This document shows, one piece after another, positions 32,347-42,367 of a stretch of DNA of 64,000 nt. Origin of the DNA: Streptomyces sp. TBY4 (lineage in GTDB: Bacteria > Actinomycetota > Actinomycetes > Streptomycetales > Streptomycetaceae); the NCBI RefSeq assembly GCF_024213195.1, contig NZ_JANAVF010000005.1, positions 346,442-410,441 on the forward strand. The letters run 5' to 3'. Each line of letters opens with the position of its first letter. Positions within the stretch are counted from its first letter, which is position 1. The notes below the pieces were generated by a model. The model was not told the origin of the DNA. It did not search any database and was given only the letters and a program-made list of their open reading frames with translations. A program made the translations under genes and the position numbers.

Positions 32347-32394
32347 CGAGAGTCGTGTCATCGAACGGCGAGACGGTGAGACGGGGAGATTCCG

Positions 32395-33282
32395 ATGACA
32401 CAGCCCACGATTCTGGTGACCGGCGCGACCGGGAAGGTCGGCGGCTCGGTCGTCGCCCAACTGCACGCGGCGGGCGTGCCCGTACGGGCGCTCGTGCGCG
32501 GGGAGTCGGACTTCCCGGAGGGCGTGCGGGCCGTGCGCGGCGATCTCGGTGATCCCGCGTCGCTGGGCGCGGCTCTGGAGGGCGTCGACGCGGTCTTCCT
32601 GGTGTGGCCCTTCCTGAGCCCCGAGGGCGCGTCGGACGTGATCGACGCGATCGCGAAGCACGCCCGGCGGGTGGTGTACCTGTCGTCCGCCGGGGTGGGG
32701 AACGAGCAGGAGGAGCCGGGCGAGGCGATCACCGTGTTCCACACGGAGCTGGAGCGGCTGGTCGAGGCCTCGGGGCTGGAGTGGACGGCGCTGCGGCCCA
32801 CCGGGTTCGCGAGCAACACGCTGGGCTGGGCGGAGGAGGTCCGCACCACCGGTGCGGTGCGGGCGCCGCTGGCGGCGCTGGCCCGTCCGCTGATCCACGA
32901 GGCGGACATCGCCGCGGTCGCCGTCCGGGCGCTGACGACCGACGCCCTGCTCGGCGCCCGCCCCCTGATCACCGGGCCCGAACTGGTCACCCAGGAACAG
33001 CAGGCGGCCCTCATCGGGGAGGCGATCGGGCGACCGGTGCGGTTCGAGGAGATCACCCTGGACGAGGCCGCCGAGCAGATGAGGGCCTCGGGCTACCCGG
33101 CGGAGCTGGTGGCGGCCGTACTGCCGGGCCAGGCGCGGCTGCTCGCCGATCCGGAGCCGGTCACCGGTGAAGTGGAGCGCATCACCGGCGCCCCGGCCCG
33201 GCCCTTCCGCGCATGGGCGGTGGACCACGCGGCGGACTTCCACAGCCCTTCCGGCCCGCCCGCCGGATCCGCTACCGCGTGA
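32395..33282 (+). CDS. NmrA-type NAD(P)H-binding oxidoreductase
   Basis: 295 aa, ATG 32395 with GGGGAGA upstream. Rossmann motif ILVTGATGKVGGSVV (about 6-20), then RGDLGDPASLGAALEGVDAVFLVWP and YLSSAGVG; WTALRPTGFASNTLGW is the equivalent of the substrate-loop region. This is an atypical SDR of the NmrA/QOR2 kind (quinone reductase or redox sensor), cytosolic. No catalytic Tyr-x3-Lys is present, which is normal for this subfamily. The SoxR-like box in front suggests induction by redox-cycling compounds. Converges with the protease gene, overlapping by 11 bp. Confidence 0.9.
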   Translation: MTQPTILVTGATGKVGGSVVAQLHAAGVPVRALVRGESDFPEGVRAVRGDLGDPASLGAALEGVDAVFLVWPFLSPEGASDVIDAIAKHARRVVYLSSAGVGNEQEEPGEAITVFHTELERLVEASGLEWTALRPTGFASNTLGWAEEVRTTGAVRAPLAALARPLIHEADIAAVAVRALTTDALLGARPLITGPELVTQEQQAALIGEAIGRPVRFEEITLDEAAEQMRASGYPAELVAAVLPGQARLLADPEPVTGEVERITGAPARPFRAWAVDHAADFHSPSGPPAGSATA

Positions 33283-34507
33283 TCTTCACCGTGTACGCGC
33301 CCGACTGCGTGCGGTCCGCCACCTCCACGGTGATGCCCTCGCCGGGGACGGTGAAGGTCTCCCCCACCTCCAGCGGGGCGTCCGCCAGCGGCGGGTACAC
33401 GGAGCGGTCCCAGCAGGCCTCGGTGTCGGGGTGCGCGTCCACGACCTCGATCGGCCCGCCGCCGGAGGCCGCCTCGTTGCGGACCCGGTAGACGAGGACC
33501 CCCTCGGTGCAGGTGTCCCCGTCGTTGCCGGCGGAGCCCCGCGCCTCGATGGCGATCGCGCTGCCGGGCCCCGTACGGACCACCGCGAGGCGGGTGCCGC
33601 CCGTGCCGCCCGGGCGCGGGGCCTCGGACAGCGGCTGGAGGGTGTGCAGGGAGGAGCCGGTTCCCACGCAGTCCACCTGGGAGGCGTCCAGCCAGCCGAG
33701 CTTCCACTTCTGCCAGGCGAAGAGGTCCGGGGCCATGCCGAACTGGCTGCCCATGACGTCCCAGTCCCCGACGTACGTGTCCCAGTCGCCCTTGCCGTCG
33801 GAGGGCCGGTGGTAGAGGTCGGGCAGGTCGAAGACGTGCCCGGTCTCGTGGGCCAGCACGTTGCGGTCCGGCGGGTGCTTCTCGAAGACCGTGACGATGC
33901 GGCGCAGGTCGGCGCCGTCGGCCCGGATCGGCTGCTCGAAGTTGACGACCTTGGTGGCGTCGGAGTCCACGCCCGGCGCGTCCGGGTCGGCGACGAAGTA
34001 GACGACGTCGTACCGGCTGAAGTCCACCGACGGATCGGCGCCGGCCACCGCGTCGCGGAGGTAGGCGGCCCGGTCGGCCGGGGCCCAGTCGCGCTGTATC
34101 CCGTAGGCGGCGGACGGCTTCGGCATCTGGATCCACTGCTTCTGCGGGTGCGGGACCAGCCGGAAGCGGCCGTAGGAGGCCCGCTCGAAGAACTCGCTGG
34201 TCGCCGGGAAGTAGTCGGCGGTGAGCTGCTCGGTGGTGAGGGTGGTGCGGTGGTCGGGGAAGGAGAGGAAGACCATGACCGCGTTCAGGGTGCGCTCGGG
34301 CTTGGGGTAGGCGCCGTTCCAGCTGTCCAGGCCCAGGGAGTGGTGGGCCGCGGTACGGGTCAGCGCGCAGGGTCCGGCTCCGGGATCGGCGACCGCGGGG
34401 CCCGCGACGAGCGACATGGCGGCGAGCGCCGTCAGGGAAGTGAGCGCCGCCGCCGTGGTTCGCATGCGGGAGCGGTCCACTCCCCCGGGTGTCTGCTGTC
34501 GCGGCAC
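33272..34507 (-). CDS. Secreted M6-type metalloprotease
   Basis: 411 aa from GTG 34507, supported by GGAGG five bases upstream; an ATG 14 codons later would also leave the signal peptide (RTTAAALTSLTALAAMSLVAGPAVA) intact. The zinc site is HETGHVFDLPDLY, an HExxH with a downstream acidic residue, in the context VLAHETGHVFD seen in M6/immune-inhibitor-A-like peptidases. A C-terminal beta-rich region (about 300-411) has paired cysteines (C-VGTGSS, DTCTEG, EACWDRS) likely in disulfides. Exported; substrate protein is unknown. Stops 11 bp inside the convergent reductase gene. Confidence 0.88.
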   Translation of the reverse strand: MPRQQTPGGVDRSRMRTTAAALTSLTALAAMSLVAGPAVADPGAGPCALTRTAAHHSLGLDSWNGAYPKPERTLNAVMVFLSFPDHRTTLTTEQLTADYFPATSEFFERASYGRFRLVPHPQKQWIQMPKPSAAYGIQRDWAPADRAAYLRDAVAGADPSVDFSRYDVVYFVADPDAPGVDSDATKVVNFEQPIRADGADLRRIVTVFEKHPPDRNVLAHETGHVFDLPDLYHRPSDGKGDWDTYVGDWDVMGSQFGMAPDLFAWQKWKLGWLDASQVDCVGTGSSLHTLQPLSEAPRPGGTGGTRLAVVRTGPGSAIAIEARGSAGNDGDTCTEGVLVYRVRNEAASGGGPIEVVDAHPDTEACWDRSVYPPLADAPLEVGETFTVPGEGITVEVADRTQSGAYTVKITR

Positions 34508-34852
34508 ATCGACCTCCGGTGGTGGATTAGTACCTGTTCATCCACCTTGAGGCGATTGTCTTATTAATGCCCTGTTCCGCTGCCCCACACGAGTGAGCAC
34601 TAGGGCAAGCCAGTGACGCCGGGTTTCGCACACGTGCCTACGGAAAGTCACGACCGATCAGGTCGGGTCAGCGGTGGGCGTCGCATGCTCACAGCCGCGC
34701 AGAAACGGTCATTCGCCGTCAGGGCGACGATCCGTCATCACGCCGAACTCCCGCGTCCCGCACGGCGTCGCCGCTGGATAGGGCCGTCCGGGAGCCTCTA
34801 TGATCGGCACACTTTCCTGCACGGACACTCACACGCACTGCGGGAGCCAACG
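34508..34852 (+). promoter_or_regulatory. 345-bp cdgA upstream region with BldD-like box
   Basis: The region between the protease and cdgA contains GTGACGCCGGGTTTC at 34613-34627. Against the BldD consensus nTnACnCnGnGTnAn every fixed position matches except the last A, which is T. Nearer the gene, TATGAT at 34799-34804 could be a -10 box without a clear -35. The frame is open throughout (from 34613), but there is no ribosome site until GGGAG before 34853. Confidence 0.55.
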
Positions 34853-36757
34853 GTGAGCGGAACCCCAGATGGAACCGGTTCGGCGGCCGACAGCATCCGA
34901 CCGGCCATGACGCAGCGTCACCCAGCGACGTCGGCGGCGACGGCAACCCCGGAGCGCGCGGACCACCGCGCCGACCACCAGGCCGACTACCGGGCCGCCT
35001 TCAACGCGGCCCACCTCCCCATGGCCGTCGTCGACCGCACCGGCCACATCGCCGGAGCCAACCACGCCCTCGCCGCCCTCCTCGGCTCCGAGCCGCACCT
35101 GCTCGCCGGGCAGTCCGCCGCCGACCTGGTGGACCTGGCCTCCGAGGCCCGGACCTGGCACGCCTACCAGGAGGTGCTGCGCGGCCGGCAGGCCCGGCTC
35201 CGCTGCACCCGCCGCCTCAAGCACCCCGACGGGCACTCCCTGTGGACCGAGATCACCCTCGGCCCGGTCCCCGGCACCGACGCCGGTGACGTCCTGCTCT
35301 CCGTCGCCGACATCAGCGACCGCCGCGACCTCCAGGCCCGGCTGCGCCACCTCGAGATGCACGATCCTGTGACCCGGCTGCCCAACCGGGCCCTGTTCTT
35401 CGAGCGGCTCTCCGCCGCCCTGGAGGCCTCCTCGTACGGGCAGAGCGGCACGGGCCGGATCGGGCTGTGCTACCTGGACCTCGACGGGTTCAAGGCCGTC
35501 AACGACACCCTGGGCCACCGGGTCGGCGACCGGCTGCTGACCGCCGTCGCCCAGCGGCTCACCCAGTGCGCCGACCAGTCCGGCTACGGGCGCACCGGCG
35601 GCCACCTGGTGGCCCGGCTCGGCGGCGACGAGTTCGCCCTGCTGGTCGAGGAGTCCACCGGCACCGAGCAGCTCGCGGACCTGGCGCGCAGCGTCCTGGC
35701 CGCCGTACAGGAGCCCTTCGACCTGGCCGGTCAGCGGCTGGCGGTCTCCGCGTCCATCGGGGTGGTGGAGCGGGCGGCGGCCGGCACCTCGGCGACCGGC
35801 CTGATGCAAGCCGCGGACACGACGCTCTACTGGGCCAAGGCGGACGGCAAGGCCCGCTGGACCCTCTTCGACCCGGAGCGCAACGCCCACCGCATGACCC
35901 GCCAGGCCCTGTCCTCCACGCTCCGCCCGGCCGTGGAGCGCGGCGAGTTCACGGTGGAGTACCAGCCGCTGGTGGACCTGGAGAGCGGGGCGGTGCGCGG
36001 GGTGGAGGCCCTGGTCCGCTGGAACCACCCGCAGTTCGGCACGCTGACGCCGAATCGGTTCATCGGAATTGCCGAAGAGGACGGATCCATCGTCCAGTTG
36101 GGCCGCTGGGTGCTGCGGACCGCCTGCCGGCAGGCCCGGCGCTGGCAGATCGAGCAGCCCAGCGACTCCCCCGTCTTCGTCTCCGTCAACGTGGCCGTAC
36201 GCCAGGTCTGGGACTCCGACCTCGTCGGCGACGTCGCCGAGATCCTGGCCGAGACCGGCCTCGCACCCCAGCTCCTCCAGCTCGAACTGACGGAGTCCGC
36301 CGTCATGGGCTCGGCGGGCCGCCCGCTCCAGGCCCTCCAGGCCCTGAGCGACATGGGGGTGCGGATCGCCATCGACGACTTCGGCACCGGCTACTCGAAC
36401 CTCGCCTACCTCAGCCGCCTGCCCGTCTCCGTCCTCAAACTGGACGGCTCCTTCGTCCGCGGCTTCCGCTACGAGGAGGGCTCCCACCCGAACCCGGCCG
36501 ACGAGACCATCGTCGAAGCCCTGGTCCAGCTCGCACACCGGCTGGGCCTGACGGTCACCGCCGAATGCGTGGAGACCGCCGGCCAGGCGGCCCGCCTGCG
36601 GCGCGTCGGCTGCGACACCGGCCAGGGCTGGCTCTACTCCCGCGCGGTGGCCCCGGAGGTCATCGCCGACATCATCGGCCGACAGCTGGCTGCCGCCGCG
36701 GGTGCAGGTACGAACCCCGGGCAGCCGGAGGGGCCCGCCCCGCACCCGGAGATCTGA
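34853..36757 (+). CDS. cdgA: CdgA-type PAS-GGDEF-EAL cyclic-di-GMP turnover protein
   Basis: 634 aa from GTG 34853 (GGGAG 6 bases upstream). A disordered N-terminus (about 1-45) precedes a PAS domain (about 45-160, VVDRTGHIAGANHALAALLGS), a GGDEF domain with an intact GGDEF at 257-261 (diguanylate cyclase active site) and an EAL domain with EALVRW at 385-390 and DDFGTGYSNLAYL. Both catalytic signatures are complete, so it may both make and degrade c-di-GMP, the ligand that lets BldD repress sporulation genes. No membrane segments: cytosolic. Location agrees with S. coelicolor cdgA, a BldD target. The 80 further codons open upstream overlap the BldD-like box and were rejected. Confidence 0.9.
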   Translation: MSGTPDGTGSAADSIRPAMTQRHPATSAATATPERADHRADHQADYRAAFNAAHLPMAVVDRTGHIAGANHALAALLGSEPHLLAGQSAADLVDLASEARTWHAYQEVLRGRQARLRCTRRLKHPDGHSLWTEITLGPVPGTDAGDVLLSVADISDRRDLQARLRHLEMHDPVTRLPNRALFFERLSAALEASSYGQSGTGRIGLCYLDLDGFKAVNDTLGHRVGDRLLTAVAQRLTQCADQSGYGRTGGHLVARLGGDEFALLVEESTGTEQLADLARSVLAAVQEPFDLAGQRLAVSASIGVVERAAAGTSATGLMQAADTTLYWAKADGKARWTLFDPERNAHRMTRQALSSTLRPAVERGEFTVEYQPLVDLESGAVRGVEALVRWNHPQFGTLTPNRFIGIAEEDGSIVQLGRWVLRTACRQARRWQIEQPSDSPVFVSVNVAVRQVWDSDLVGDVAEILAETGLAPQLLQLELTESAVMGSAGRPLQALQALSDMGVRIAIDDFGTGYSNLAYLSRLPVSVLKLDGSFVRGFRYEEGSHPNPADETIVEALVQLAHRLGLTVTAECVETAGQAARLRRVGCDTGQGWLYSRAVAPEVIADIIGRQLAAAAGAGTNPGQPEGPAPHPEI

Positions 36758-36758
36758 G

Positions 36759-37019
36759 TCAGAGACTCCGCACGAAGGCGCCGAAGGCCTCCGGCGCGAT
36801 GGTGAAGGCGGGGCCGTCGGGCCGCTTGGAGTCGCGGACGGCGACCCGGCAGGGCTGGGCGGCGATCTCGACGCACTCGCCTCCGGTGGTCCCGCTGTAC
36901 GAAGCCTTGCGCCAGGCGACGGTGCCGAGGGGGGCACACTCGACGCACTCGCCGCCGGTGTTGCCGCTGTAGCTCGACTTACGCCACGCCGCGTTGGTCA
37001 GGTTTCGGCTGGTGCCCAT
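36759..37019 (-). CDS. DUF397 protein with internally duplicated motif
   Basis: 86 aa. Contains two tandem copies of the DUF397 signature W(R)KSSYSG-x-GGECVE: AWRKSSYSGNTGGECVEC at the start and AWRKASYSGTTGGECVEI next, followed by VAVRDSKRPDGPAFTIAPEAFGAFVRSL. DUF397 proteins are small partners of DUF5753/HTH regulators in actinobacteria (the WhiJ-like pairs). The second copy is the one that continues into the normal C-terminus, so the first is an N-terminal duplication. Overlaps the regulator gene by 41 bp. Confidence 0.92.
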   Translation of the reverse strand: MGTSRNLTNAAWRKSSYSGNTGGECVECAPLGTVAWRKASYSGTTGGECVEIAAQPCRVAVRDSKRPDGPAFTIAPEAFGAFVRSL

Positions 37020-37827
37020 AGCGTTCCTCCATTACGCGGATGATCAATGCCGCCGATTCCTCCACTGAGAGAGCAGCGGCCTGCAGGTGAGCGTAACGAA
37101 GCGCGGCTTCCTTCACCGTGTCTGGGTTGGCGGTCATGCGCCCGGAAATGAGGTCCTCCGAGTAGACGATGTCCGGATCACCGTCGAACCTCATCGCGGT
37201 GAACGAGCCGATAAGACTTGCGTGTTCACCGGCCGAGAACGGCAGGACCTGAATCCTGACCCAGCGCCTACCCCGGAAGCTCAAGAGATGATCGAGCTGC
37301 TCCCTCATGACGTCCCGGCCGCCGATCGGCCGGTAGAGGGCGGCTTCATCCAGCACTACCCACGCCATGGGCGGACGGACCCGGTCCAGGAGCCTCTGGC
37401 GTTCCAGGCGGGCTGCGACCAGATCGTCCAGGTCATCCGGTAGACCCGTGGCCAGTACGGCGCGTGCGTATCGGGGTGTCTGCAAGAGCCCGTAGACCAA
37501 CTGAGCCTGATACGTGGAGATGAATGCCGCCCTCGCCTCCATCTCCGCGTACGCCTGGAACCAGTGCGGCAGCTGGCTGCGTAGGACCAGACCCACCAGG
37601 CGGGAGAAGTGCCCGTCCGTGCCCAGCGCAGCGTCGAGCCGCTCGGAGAAGTCCCGGGTCGGCACCCGTTTCCTGTTCTCGATCATGCCGATCAGCGAGC
37701 CCGTGCAGTAGATGATGTCGCCCAGCTGCTGCTGCTTCAGCCCGGCCGCTTCCCGTAGGCGGCACAGCTCGTAGGCGTAGTAATCCAGCGGCGAGGCGCT
37801 GGGATCGAGAGCGCGGATGTTGACCAT
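36979..37827 (-). CDS. XRE-family HTH regulator with DUF5753 (WhiJ-like)
   Basis: 282 aa from ATG 37827. N-terminal HTH (about 15-75: LREAAGLKQQQLGDIIYCTGSLIGMIENRKRVPTRDFSERLDAAL) and a C-terminal DUF5753 domain (about 100-270; ISTYQAQLVYGLLQTPRYARAV, VVLDEAALYRPIGG, IQVLPFSAGEHASLIGSFTAMRF). Together with the overlapping DUF397 gene this is the standard Streptomyces pair thought to act as a DNA-binding protein and its small modulator; such pairs number in the dozens per genome. Regulated genes are unknown. A start with MGGPP five codons earlier is possible. Confidence 0.93.
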   Translation of the reverse strand: MVNIRALDPSASPLDYYAYELCRLREAAGLKQQQLGDIIYCTGSLIGMIENRKRVPTRDFSERLDAALGTDGHFSRLVGLVLRSQLPHWFQAYAEMEARAAFISTYQAQLVYGLLQTPRYARAVLATGLPDDLDDLVAARLERQRLLDRVRPPMAWVVLDEAALYRPIGGRDVMREQLDHLLSFRGRRWVRIQVLPFSAGEHASLIGSFTAMRFDGDPDIVYSEDLISGRMTANPDTVKEAALRYAHLQAAALSVEESAALIIRVMEERYGHQPKPDQRGVA

Positions 37828-37999
37828 GGGCGGTCCCCCCATGTGAACGCGTGCGGATCCACTCGTTGCCGAGCGTAGCGACCACCACACGCTCCGGTAC
37901 GGGGAATCCGGCAACCCGGATGTCCATCCGGCTGGCACCCGTTCGCACGGGGCGCACGCCGGATGGCCGCCCCTCCCCGGCCGTTCGTAGCGTCGGTTC

Positions 38000-39166
38000 A
38001 TGATCTTCCGTCGCTTCTGGTTACCGACCGCGCTGCTGGCGCTGACCCTGTCCTCCCTCCCATCCGTCGCGGCCTCGGCCGCCCCGCGTCCCTCCGACAC
38101 CGGCTGGTCCCTGCAACGCGATGCCGACGCGCTGCGGGACACCGGGGTCACCGGGGTCGCGGTCCGGCTGGACGCCCCGGGCGGGACCGTCACGGCCCGC
38201 TCCGGGGTGGCGGACCTGGTCACGCGGCGGCCGGTTCCGGAGGACGGCCACCTGCGGCTGGGCAGTACCACCAAGACGTTCGTCGCCACCGTCGTACTGC
38301 AACTGGTGGGCGAGAAGCGGATCTCCCTCGACCAGACGGTGGAGCAGCTGCTGCCCGGGGTCGTATCCGGCGCCGGACACGACGGCCGGGCCATCACCCT
38401 CCGCGATCTGCTGCGGCACACCAGCGGACTGCCCGAGTACATCTCCGACGTCTTCCCCGAGCCCACCGCCCGGGCCTACTTCGACAACCGCTGGCGCGCC
38501 TATCGGCCCGAGCAGCTGGTGGAGCTGGCTCTGCGCCACGAGCCCGACTTCCCGGCAGGCACCCGCTGGGCGTACTCCAACACGAACTACGTACTGGCCG
38601 GCATGATCATCGAGAAGGTCACCGGCCGCACCTGGGACCAGCAGGTCCACGAGCGCATCCTGCGCCCCCTCGGCCTCCGGCGGACCGCGACCCCCGGGAC
38701 GTGGCCCTTCCTCCCCGGCCCGCACTCCTCCAACTACCAGCAGTTCACCGCGAACGGCCCCCTGGTCGACACGACGCTCCCCTACCGCCCCTTCGACAGC
38801 GGGGCCGACGGCTCGATGACCGGTTCCGCCCGCGACCTCAACCGGTTCCTCTCCGCACTGGCCGGCGGACAACTGCTGGCCCCCGCCGAGATGGCCGCCC
38901 TGCGCGACACCGTTCCGGTGGGGCCGGACAGCGGTCACCCGGAGGGCACGCGGGACGGCCCGGGCCTGTTCTTCACACCTCTGTCCTGCGGTGGCGGATA
39001 CCTCGGGCACGGCGGCAACGGCTTCGGATACGAAGTCCAGGCGGCGACGACCACGGACGGGCTGCGCACCGTCACCGTCTCCGCACACAGCCGCTCCGCG
39101 GACCCGCGGGTCGCGGCCCGCCAGGAGGACGCGGTGCGCACCCTCATCGATCGCGCCCTGTGCTGA
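38000..39166 (+). CDS. Secreted serine hydrolase of the beta-lactamase/D-Ala-D-Ala carboxypeptidase family
   Basis: 388 aa. Signal peptide RRFWLPTALLALTLSSLPSVAASAA. Class C-type motifs: SxxK is STTK (about residue 90), YxN is YSNTNY (about 193), and the KTG equivalent is HGG in GYLGHGGNGFGYE. LRDLLRHTSGLPEY is the usual region after the SxxK. Such proteins (R61 DD-peptidase, esterases) act outside the cell on wall peptides or esters; activity here is not decided. A strong terminator follows within 10 bases. Confidence 0.93.
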   Translation: MIFRRFWLPTALLALTLSSLPSVAASAAPRPSDTGWSLQRDADALRDTGVTGVAVRLDAPGGTVTARSGVADLVTRRPVPEDGHLRLGSTTKTFVATVVLQLVGEKRISLDQTVEQLLPGVVSGAGHDGRAITLRDLLRHTSGLPEYISDVFPEPTARAYFDNRWRAYRPEQLVELALRHEPDFPAGTRWAYSNTNYVLAGMIIEKVTGRTWDQQVHERILRPLGLRRTATPGTWPFLPGPHSSNYQQFTANGPLVDTTLPYRPFDSGADGSMTGSARDLNRFLSALAGGQLLAPAEMAALRDTVPVGPDSGHPEGTRDGPGLFFTPLSCGGGYLGHGGNGFGYEVQAATTTDGLRTVTVSAHSRSADPRVAARQEDAVRTLIDRALC

Positions 39167-39168
39167 CA

Positions 39169-39210
39169 CGACAGCCCCCGCACCCTGGGAGAGGGGTGCG
39201 GGGGCTGTCG
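39169..39210. terminator. Strong hairpin after the serine hydrolase
   Basis: CGACAGCCCCCGCACCC (39169-39185) pairs perfectly over 17 bp with GGGTGCGGGGGCTGTCG (39194-39210). It lies between convergent genes (the chitinase gene ends at 39234) and may terminate both. Confidence 0.85.
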
Positions 39211-39233
39211 GCGCTCGGCGCGGGGTGGGGGGA

Positions 39234-40940
<1,707 letters not shown>

Positions 40941-41269
40941 GAACTGCCTCCGGGGAAGTGGGAGGGGAAGGCAAGACTTCAGGTGGGAGTAGTGATAGCG
41001 ATCACTCCACCCCCGAGTCAATGGTTTGGACCAAAGAAGGACTAGACCACTCGCGACCCAGAACCCCACGTCAGCGACGTGGGACCCCACCAAAAATCGC
41101 CCGCCACCCGTGGTGACGAGCGATTTAAGGCTGACTTCATTCATGCTCCGGCAAGGTTTCGGCAACAAACCAGCCAAACTCCGGATGTCAGGTCGTGTGA
41201 GCCGGTCAGGGCCCGCTGTACACCCGTGAACCCTTCCGAACGGGTCCGCGCCGGCGGCAGAATCACCGG
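40941..41269. promoter_or_regulatory. 329-bp divergent region: chitinase promoter with two DasR-like sites
   Basis: On the minus strand TTGACT (41016-41021) and TATCAC (40992-40997), 18 bp apart, could be the chitinase -35 and -10. Immediately upstream are AATGGTTTGGACCAAA (41020-41035, 11 of 16 dre matches) and GAAGGACTAGACCACT (41036-41051, 12 of 16). Streptomyces chitinase promoters are known for such paired direct repeats. The rest of the gap up to 41270 shows nothing definite. Confidence 0.6.
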
Positions 41270-42346
41270 ATGATCGGCAACCGCATCACCCATCGCGTCG
41301 TGGACGGCGTCCGCATCCCGGGCACCTGGCGGCCCATCTTCATCCGCAACGGTCGCTACTTCCTGACCGAGCTCTTCATCTACGCCGACGGGCTCATCGA
41401 CTGCTGGGGACTGGTCACCCTCGAGGAGTTCGAGGAGAAGATCCGGACCGGCTGGGTGGCCACCGCCCTCCCGGACGGCGCCGAGGCGGCCGTACACGGG
41501 CTGGCAAGCTGGAAGTTCAGTGAGCCCCGGAACCAGCTCACCCCCGATCTGCTGGTCGCCGAAGTCCGCGACAGCATCGACCAGCTGAACAAGCGACCCG
41601 ACTCCACGGGCCGCTGCCTGGCCGCCGTCGATGCCTTCCTCGCCGACCGGACGGAGGAGAACCGGGCCGCGGCCCGGACCGCATTCCTGGCCGTACCGGA
41701 AACGCAGCGCCGCTACACGCTGGGCGACATGGACAGCAAGGACTGGCCGCTGCGGGTCCTGGTGGCGGGTCCCGGCGGCCGGACGTACCTGCCGATCGAC
41801 CCGCCCGTCACGCAGGAGGCGTACGACAGCGCCATCGCGTACTTCGAGCAGCGGGCCCGCTGGAAGGAGCAGCAGCGGACGCGTGTTCCGGCTGACGGCC
41901 CCGAGGTCCCGTACGCTCCCGCGGTCCACCTCGCCCACTCGTTCCGGAGCGAGCCCCTGACCGATCCCGGCCGGGTCGGCCTCCGCAACGAGTACCCCGC
42001 CCCGATCACGGTCGGCGGGATCGTCCACCCCTCTGTCGCCGACGCCTACTGGTCCCTGTCGATCGCTCCGCCGGGGACTCCCGCTGCGCCCGGCACGCTG
42101 GGCCGCGAGGGCTGGGAGCACGCCCGGACCGCCGTCATGACCGGCCTGCTGCGCGCCAAGTACGACCAGCATCCCGAGCTGGCCGAGATCCTGCTGGCGA
42201 CGGGCGATGCCACCTTGGTCTACCAGGACATCGACTCAGCCTTCTGGGGAGAGAACGCCGGCCGGGGCCGCAACTGGACCGGCCGGCTCCTCGAACTCGT
42301 ACGCTCCGAGCTGCACATGCGGCGGGCCGGGATCCCCGGGCTGTAG
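41270..42346 (+). CDS. NADAR-domain protein with N-terminal accessory domain
   Basis: 358 aa. The C-terminal about 145 residues have the NADAR/YbiA-like pattern: LRNEYPAPITVGGIVHPSVADAYWSLSIA, RTAVMTGLLRAKYDQHPELAEILLATGDATLVYQDIDSAFWG and GRGRNWTGRLLELVRSEL. Such domains process ADP-ribose-linked or riboflavin-precursor N-glycosides, and some reverse guanine ADP-ribosylation as antitoxins. The N-terminal about 100 residues (GTWRPIFIRNGRYFLTELFIYADGLIDCWGLVTLEEFEEKI) form a separate module of unknown role, known to me only as an accompanying DUF. The middle (about 100-200) is less regular. No toxin-like partner is adjacent. Confidence 0.8.
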   Translation: MIGNRITHRVVDGVRIPGTWRPIFIRNGRYFLTELFIYADGLIDCWGLVTLEEFEEKIRTGWVATALPDGAEAAVHGLASWKFSEPRNQLTPDLLVAEVRDSIDQLNKRPDSTGRCLAAVDAFLADRTEENRAAARTAFLAVPETQRRYTLGDMDSKDWPLRVLVAGPGGRTYLPIDPPVTQEAYDSAIAYFEQRARWKEQQRTRVPADGPEVPYAPAVHLAHSFRSEPLTDPGRVGLRNEYPAPITVGGIVHPSVADAYWSLSIAPPGTPAAPGTLGREGWEHARTAVMTGLLRAKYDQHPELAEILLATGDATLVYQDIDSAFWGENAGRGRNWTGRLLELVRSELHMRRAGIPGL

Positions 42347-42367
42347 CGGGCTCCGGGCGCGGCCGGC

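Noticed and set aside
34613..34852. N-terminal extension of CdgA from GTG 34613
   Set aside because: The extension is Arg/His-rich without conservation, begins on the BldD-like box, and a ribosome site exists only before 34853.
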